From: Pseudomonadota bacterium
GTDB lineage: Bacteria > Pseudomonadota > Alphaproteobacteria > Sphingomonadales > Sphingomonadaceae
DNA: 12,266 nucleotides
Reading direction: 5' to 3'
Assembly (NCBI GenBank): GCA_029781465.1
Contig: JAKOWQ010000228.1
Span: 1-12,266, forward strand
In this document: in pieces, positions 9,309 to 12,266 of the stretch
Layout of the letters: each line of letters starts with the position of its first letter
Position numbering within the stretch: the first letter of the stretch is position 1
Notes under the pieces: generated by a model
Told to the model about the DNA's origin: nothing
The model's input: only the letters and a program-made list of their open reading frames with translations
Database searches by the model: none
Made by a program: the position numbers and the translations under genes

Positions 9309-9924
9309 GTTCGGCTCCTTTCCTGCCCATCAGCGATGCTTCCAGAACATCCCAGCGCGGATGCCCGGGTATTCGCGCGCGGTAAAAGGCGAGCAGCTTT
9401 GCCATGTCGGCGGCGTAATCGCCGCTGGGCATCAGCGGCTCGCCGATTCCGCCGGTCATGGTGGCATTGTCAACCCAGGCCGGGACCAGCGGGACGCCCG
9501 CGCCCAGTGCGATATGGTAAAAACCCGAGCGCCAGGCCCCTTTCGAGCTGCGCGTCCCCTCGGGCGCGATCACCAGGGCCAGATCTTCGCGCCGGGCGAA
9601 AGCGCCCACTACCTGATCGACGTAGTTGGCCTTGATCGTGCGGTTGACCGGCACTCCACCCATGTCGAACATGAAACGCGTCATCGGCCAGCGGAACAGG
9701 CTATGCTTGCCCATAAAGGCCGGTGCGATCCCCAGTTGCCAGGTCGCGCCAAGGAAGAACACGAAATCCCAGTTGGACGTGTGCGGTACGCCAAGGATCA
9801 CGCAGCGCCGGGGCGGCTGGCTGATCTCAACCAGCGTCCAGCCCTTGCGGCGATACAGCCAGAGCAGCGCCGCCTTGACCAGGCGCGACAGCAGCGATGG
9901 CGGCCGGTCTATCGCGGCGTCCAT
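9301..9924 (-). CDS. PlsC-like glycerolipid acyltransferase
   Basis: 207 residues. Member of the LPLAT/PlsC superfamily, which moves an acyl chain from acyl-CoA or acyl-ACP to a lysophospholipid or similar acceptor at the inner membrane. Motif I is HTSNWD (H48, D53, the HX4D catalytic pair), the GGVPVNR block is at 89-95, and PEGTRS is at 121-126. It is shorter than classical PlsC (about 245 residues), so it may act on a lipid other than lysophosphatidic acid. ATG at 9924 is preceded by GGGGAG/GGAGAAAG. It follows the carboxylase gene by 54 bases and overlaps DUF1295 by 8 bases, so the last two genes should be expressed together. The superfamily is certain and the acceptor is not known. Confidence 0.88.
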   Translation of the reverse strand: MDAAIDRPPSLLSRLVKAALLWLYRRKGWTLVEISQPPRRCVILGVPHTSNWDFVFFLGATWQLGIAPAFMGKHSLFRWPMTRFMFDMGGVPVNRTIKANYVDQVVGAFARREDLALVIAPEGTRSSKGAWRSGFYHIALGAGVPLVPAWVDNATMTGGIGEPLMPSGDYAADMAKLLAFYRARIPGHPRWDVLEASLMGRKGAEHG

Positions 9925-9929
9925 ACTTT

Positions 9930-9976
9930 CTCCCCTCTCCGCGCCAAGGCTTAGCAGCTTCGCGGGAGAATGGGAG
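9930..9976 (-). promoter_or_regulatory. Imperfect hairpin over the acyltransferase ribosome binding site
   Basis: Arms at 9930-9943 and 9961-9976 pair as blocks of 5, 5 and 3 bp with a small internal loop, one bulge and a 17-base loop. In the minus-strand transcript the hairpin starts just after the stop codon of the carboxylase gene. Its 3' arm contains the GGAGAGGGGAG that serves as the Shine-Dalgarno of the acyltransferase, so it could hide that site. There is no U-run, so a terminator is less likely. Confidence 0.35.
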
Positions 9977-9978
9977 AG

Positions 9979-11586
9979 CTACATCCGGAATACGCCGAAC
10001 GCGGGCCGATCGGGGATCGGAGCTTCCAATGTCGCGGCCAGGGCCAGCCCCAGCACGTCGCGGGTCTGCGCGGGGTCGATCACCCCGTCATCCCACAGCC
10101 GCGCGGTGGCGTGATAGGGGTTGCCCTCGTCCTCGTATTTCGCCCGGATCGGGGCCTTGAACGCTTCGGCCTCTTCCGGCGTCCACTTGTCGGCATCGCG
10201 GTGGACAGTGGCCAGCACGCTCGCCGCCTGCTCGCCGCCCATCACCGAGATTCGCGCGTTGGGCCAGGTGAACAGGAAGCGCGGGGAATAGGCCCGCCCG
10301 CACATGCCGTAATTGCCCGCGCCGAAGCTGCCGCCGATCAGCACGGTGATCTTGGGCACTGTGGCCGTGGCGACTGCGGTGACCAGCTTGGCGCCGTGCT
10401 TCGCGATCCCCTCGGCCTCGTACTTGCCGCCGACCATGAAGCCAGAGATGTTCTGCAGGAACAGCAGCGGAATGCGCCGCTGGCAGGCCAGCTCGATAAA
10501 GTGCGCGCCCTTGACCGCGCTCTCGCTGAACAGCACCCCGTTGTTGGCCAGGATCGCCACCGGCATGCCCCAGATATGGGCGAAGCCGCAGACCAGCGTA
10601 GCGCCGTAATGTGCCTTGAACTCGTGAAAGAGGCTGCCATCGACGATCCGGGCGATGACCTCGTGAACGTCATAGGGCGCGCGCACGTCTTCGGGGATCA
10701 GCGCATAGAGCTCATCGGCTTCGTATTTCGGCGCGAGCGGCTCTTCGCGCGCAAGGTGCCCCACCGCGCCGGTGTTGGCGCCAAGGTGCGATACGATATC
10801 GCGCACGATGGTGAGGGCATGTTCGTCGTTCTCGGCGAGATGGTCGACCACGCCGCTCTTGCGGGCATGAAGATCGCCCCCGCCCAGATCCTCGGCGCTG
10901 ATCTCTTCCCCTGTGGCGGCCTTGACCAGCGGCGGTCCGGCCAGGAAGATCGTGCCCTGTTCGCGCACGATCACAGTCTCGTCGCTCATCGCCGGCACAT
11001 AGGCCCCGCCCGCGGTGCACGATCCCATCACGCAGGCGATCTGGGGAATGCCCTTTGCCGACATGTTGGCCTGGTTGAAGAATATCCGCCCGAAGTGATC
11101 GCGATCCGGAAACACCTCGCTCTGGTGCGGCAGGTTGGCCCCGCCGCTGTCGACCAGATAGATGCACGGCAGGCGGTTGGCCTCGGCAATCTCCTGCGCG
11201 CGCAGATGCTTCTTGACCGTCATCGGGTAATAGGTGCCGCCCTTCACCGTGGCATCGTTGGCAACGATCATGCACTGGCGGCCCGAAACGCGGCCGATCG
11301 CGGTGATGATCCCCGCGCCGGGAACCTCGCCCTCATACATATCGCAAGCGGCGAGCTGGCCGATCTCGAGCAGGGGCGAGCCGGGATCGAGCAGGCGTTC
11401 GACGCGTTCTCTTGGTAGGAGTTTGCCGCGCGAAGTGTGCCGTTCGCGCGCTTTCTCGGAGCCGCCCAGCGCCGCCTCGGCCACCTTGGCGCGCAGCTCC
11501 TCGGCCAAAGCTCGGTTGTGCGCCGTGCGGGCCTGAGCCTGCGGGTCTTCGGGGTTGAGGGTGGAGGGGAGGGTGGGGGCGGTCAT
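9979..11586 (-). CDS. mccB: Methylcrotonyl-CoA carboxylase, carboxyltransferase (beta) subunit
   Basis: 535 residues. Transfers CO2 from carboxybiotin to 3-methylcrotonyl-CoA, giving 3-methylglutaconyl-CoA in leucine and isovalerate breakdown. The two crotonase-like halves are visible. The N-half contains VDSGGANLPHQSEVFPDRDHF (145-165) and the oxyanion segment MGSCTAGGAYVPAMSDE (187-203). The C-half contains FLQNISGFMVG (376-386) and IGGSFGAGNYGMCGRA (417-432). SGGANLPHQSEVFP and the ending point to the methylcrotonyl rather than the propionyl enzyme. The start at 11586 overlaps the dehydrogenase stop as ATGA. An in-frame reading extends to 12084, but it lies over the dehydrogenase gene and is not protein-like. 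The biotinylated alpha subunit needed for activity is not in the window, although it often sits beside this gene. Confidence 0.95.
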   Translation of the reverse strand: MTAPTLPSTLNPEDPQAQARTAHNRALAEELRAKVAEAALGGSEKARERHTSRGKLLPRERVERLLDPGSPLLEIGQLAACDMYEGEVPGAGIITAIGRVSGRQCMIVANDATVKGGTYYPMTVKKHLRAQEIAEANRLPCIYLVDSGGANLPHQSEVFPDRDHFGRIFFNQANMSAKGIPQIACVMGSCTAGGAYVPAMSDETVIVREQGTIFLAGPPLVKAATGEEISAEDLGGGDLHARKSGVVDHLAENDEHALTIVRDIVSHLGANTGAVGHLAREEPLAPKYEADELYALIPEDVRAPYDVHEVIARIVDGSLFHEFKAHYGATLVCGFAHIWGMPVAILANNGVLFSESAVKGAHFIELACQRRIPLLFLQNISGFMVGGKYEAEGIAKHGAKLVTAVATATVPKITVLIGGSFGAGNYGMCGRAYSPRFLFTWPNARISVMGGEQAASVLATVHRDADKWTPEEAEAFKAPIRAKYEDEGNPYHATARLWDDGVIDPAQTRDVLGLALAATLEAPIPDRPAFGVFRM

Positions 11587-12266
11587 CCCGCCGCCCCAAT
11601 CAATTCCCGCCCGATCAGCATCCGGCGGATCTCGTTGGTCCCCGCGCCGATGTCGAGCAGCTTGGCATCGCGCAGGTAGCGCTCGACCGGCCAGTCCCTG
11701 GTATAGCCCGCGCCGCCCAATGCCTGCACCGCCTCGCCCGCAACGCGGAAGGCGTTTTCGCTCGCCAGCAGGATCGCGCCCGCCGCGTCGAAGCGGGTGG
11801 TCTGCCCGGCATCGCAGCTTTTCGCGACCGCATAGGTATAGGCGCGGGCCGATTGCAGCGCGACGTACATGTCGGCCACCTTGGCCTGGATCAGCTGGAA
11901 CGCACCGATCGGCTTGCCGAACTGCTTGCGCTCGCGGACATAGGGGATGACGGTGTCGAGGCAGGCCTGCATGATCCCGAGCTGGAGACCGGCGAGCACC
12001 ACGCGCTCGTAATCGAGGCCGGACATCAGCACGCCGACCCCGCCATGCAGGGGCCCCATGATCCGCTCTTCGGGAACGAAGCAATCGCTGAACACCAGCT
12101 CGGCGGTGGGGCTGCCGCGCATCCCCATCTTGTCGATCTTCTGGCCGATCGAGAAACCCTCGTCGTCCTTCTCGATCAGAAAGGCGGTGATCCCGCGCGA
12201 TCCGGCCTCGTGCGCGGTCTTGGCATAGACCACCAGGGTGTCGGCATAGGTAGCGTTGGTGATCCA
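11583..12266 (-). CDS. ivd: Isovaleryl-CoA dehydrogenase (partial, N-terminus outside the window)
   Basis: The C-terminal 227 residues of an acyl-CoA dehydrogenase, open at the right edge. The first visible residues are WITNATYADTLVVYAKT, so the true start lies beyond 12266. It is an FAD enzyme that oxidises isovaleryl-CoA to 3-methylcrotonyl-CoA and passes electrons to ETF. The segment MSGLDYERVVLAG carries a glutamate (codon 12008-12006) at the position of the catalytic base in isovaleryl-CoA dehydrogenases, which differs from most acyl-CoA dehydrogenases. VRERKQFGKPIGAFQLIQ, LGGAGYTRDWPVERYLRDAK and the closing GTNEIRRMLIGREL are family hallmarks. It overlaps mccB by four bases, and its product is that enzyme's substrate. 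The distinction from other acyl-CoA dehydrogenases rests on the glutamate and the neighbour. Confidence 0.92.
   Translation of the reverse strand, partial: WITNATYADTLVVYAKTAHEAGSRGITAFLIEKDDEGFSIGQKIDKMGMRGSPTAELVFSDCFVPEERIMGPLHGGVGVLMSGLDYERVVLAGLQLGIMQACLDTVIPYVRERKQFGKPIGAFQLIQAKVADMYVALQSARAYTYAVAKSCDAGQTTRFDAAGAILLASENAFRVAGEAVQALGGAGYTRDWPVERYLRDAKLLDIGAGTNEIRRMLIGRELIGAAG

Noticed and set aside
9970..11418. 482-codon plus-strand open frame
   Set aside because: Antisense to mccB, whose motifs are complete on the minus strand.
11587..12084. 166-codon N-terminal extension of mccB
   Set aside because: It overlaps the ivd gene in another frame and reads as an arginine-rich shadow. The ATG at 11586 gives a family-length protein and a normal ATGA junction.

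Overview
The window is about 12.3 kb of GC-rich, gene-dense chromosomal DNA. The GyrB sequence, the alanine- and arginine-rich codon use and the general gene style fit an alphaproteobacterium, most likely of the order Sphingomonadales (Novosphingobium, Sphingomonas or Erythrobacter relatives). That placement is a judgement from protein style, not from a search. I see no rRNA, tRNA, CRISPR array, insertion sequence, phage gene or integration site, and no gene-free stretch longer than 300 bases. The longest intergenic gaps are about 160 bp (2901-3060) and 127 bp (6655-6781).

Layout. Positions 1-51 hold two short hairpins beyond the end of the first gene. Positions 52-2900 (minus strand) hold two tandem, closely related secreted M20-family metallopeptidases, probably an old duplication and translationally linked. 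Positions 2901-3060 form a divergent promoter region. gyrB follows on the plus strand to 5565, with a promoter placed so that its mRNA could be leaderless. Convergent to gyrB is a minus-strand pair, a TetR-family regulator (6019-6654) followed by a 4HBT-fold acyl-CoA thioesterase (5575-5985). Divergent from the regulator is a lipoprotein 5'-nucleotidase/2',3'-cyclic phosphodiesterase-type phosphatase (6782-8530, plus). A perfect 17-bp inverted repeat lies between the two and overlaps the predicted -35 box of the regulator gene.

The right part (8520-12266) is all on the minus strand. In transcription order it reads: isovaleryl-CoA dehydrogenase (cut by the window edge), methylcrotonyl-CoA carboxylase beta subunit (ATGA overlap), a PlsC-like acyltransferase (54-nt gap), and a DUF1295 multi-pass membrane protein (8-nt overlap). 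The first two catalyse consecutive steps of leucine/isovalerate breakdown. The last two look like a coupled membrane-lipid pair that may be co-transcribed or may form a separate unit. The biotin-carrying alpha subunit that the carboxylase needs is not in the window.

I find no clearly new multi-gene system. The content is mostly housekeeping and catabolic. The observations most worth checking are the candidate TetR operator, the leaderless gyrB promoter with an adjacent DnaA-box-like site, the duplicated M20 pair, and the hairpin over the acyltransferase ribosome binding site.
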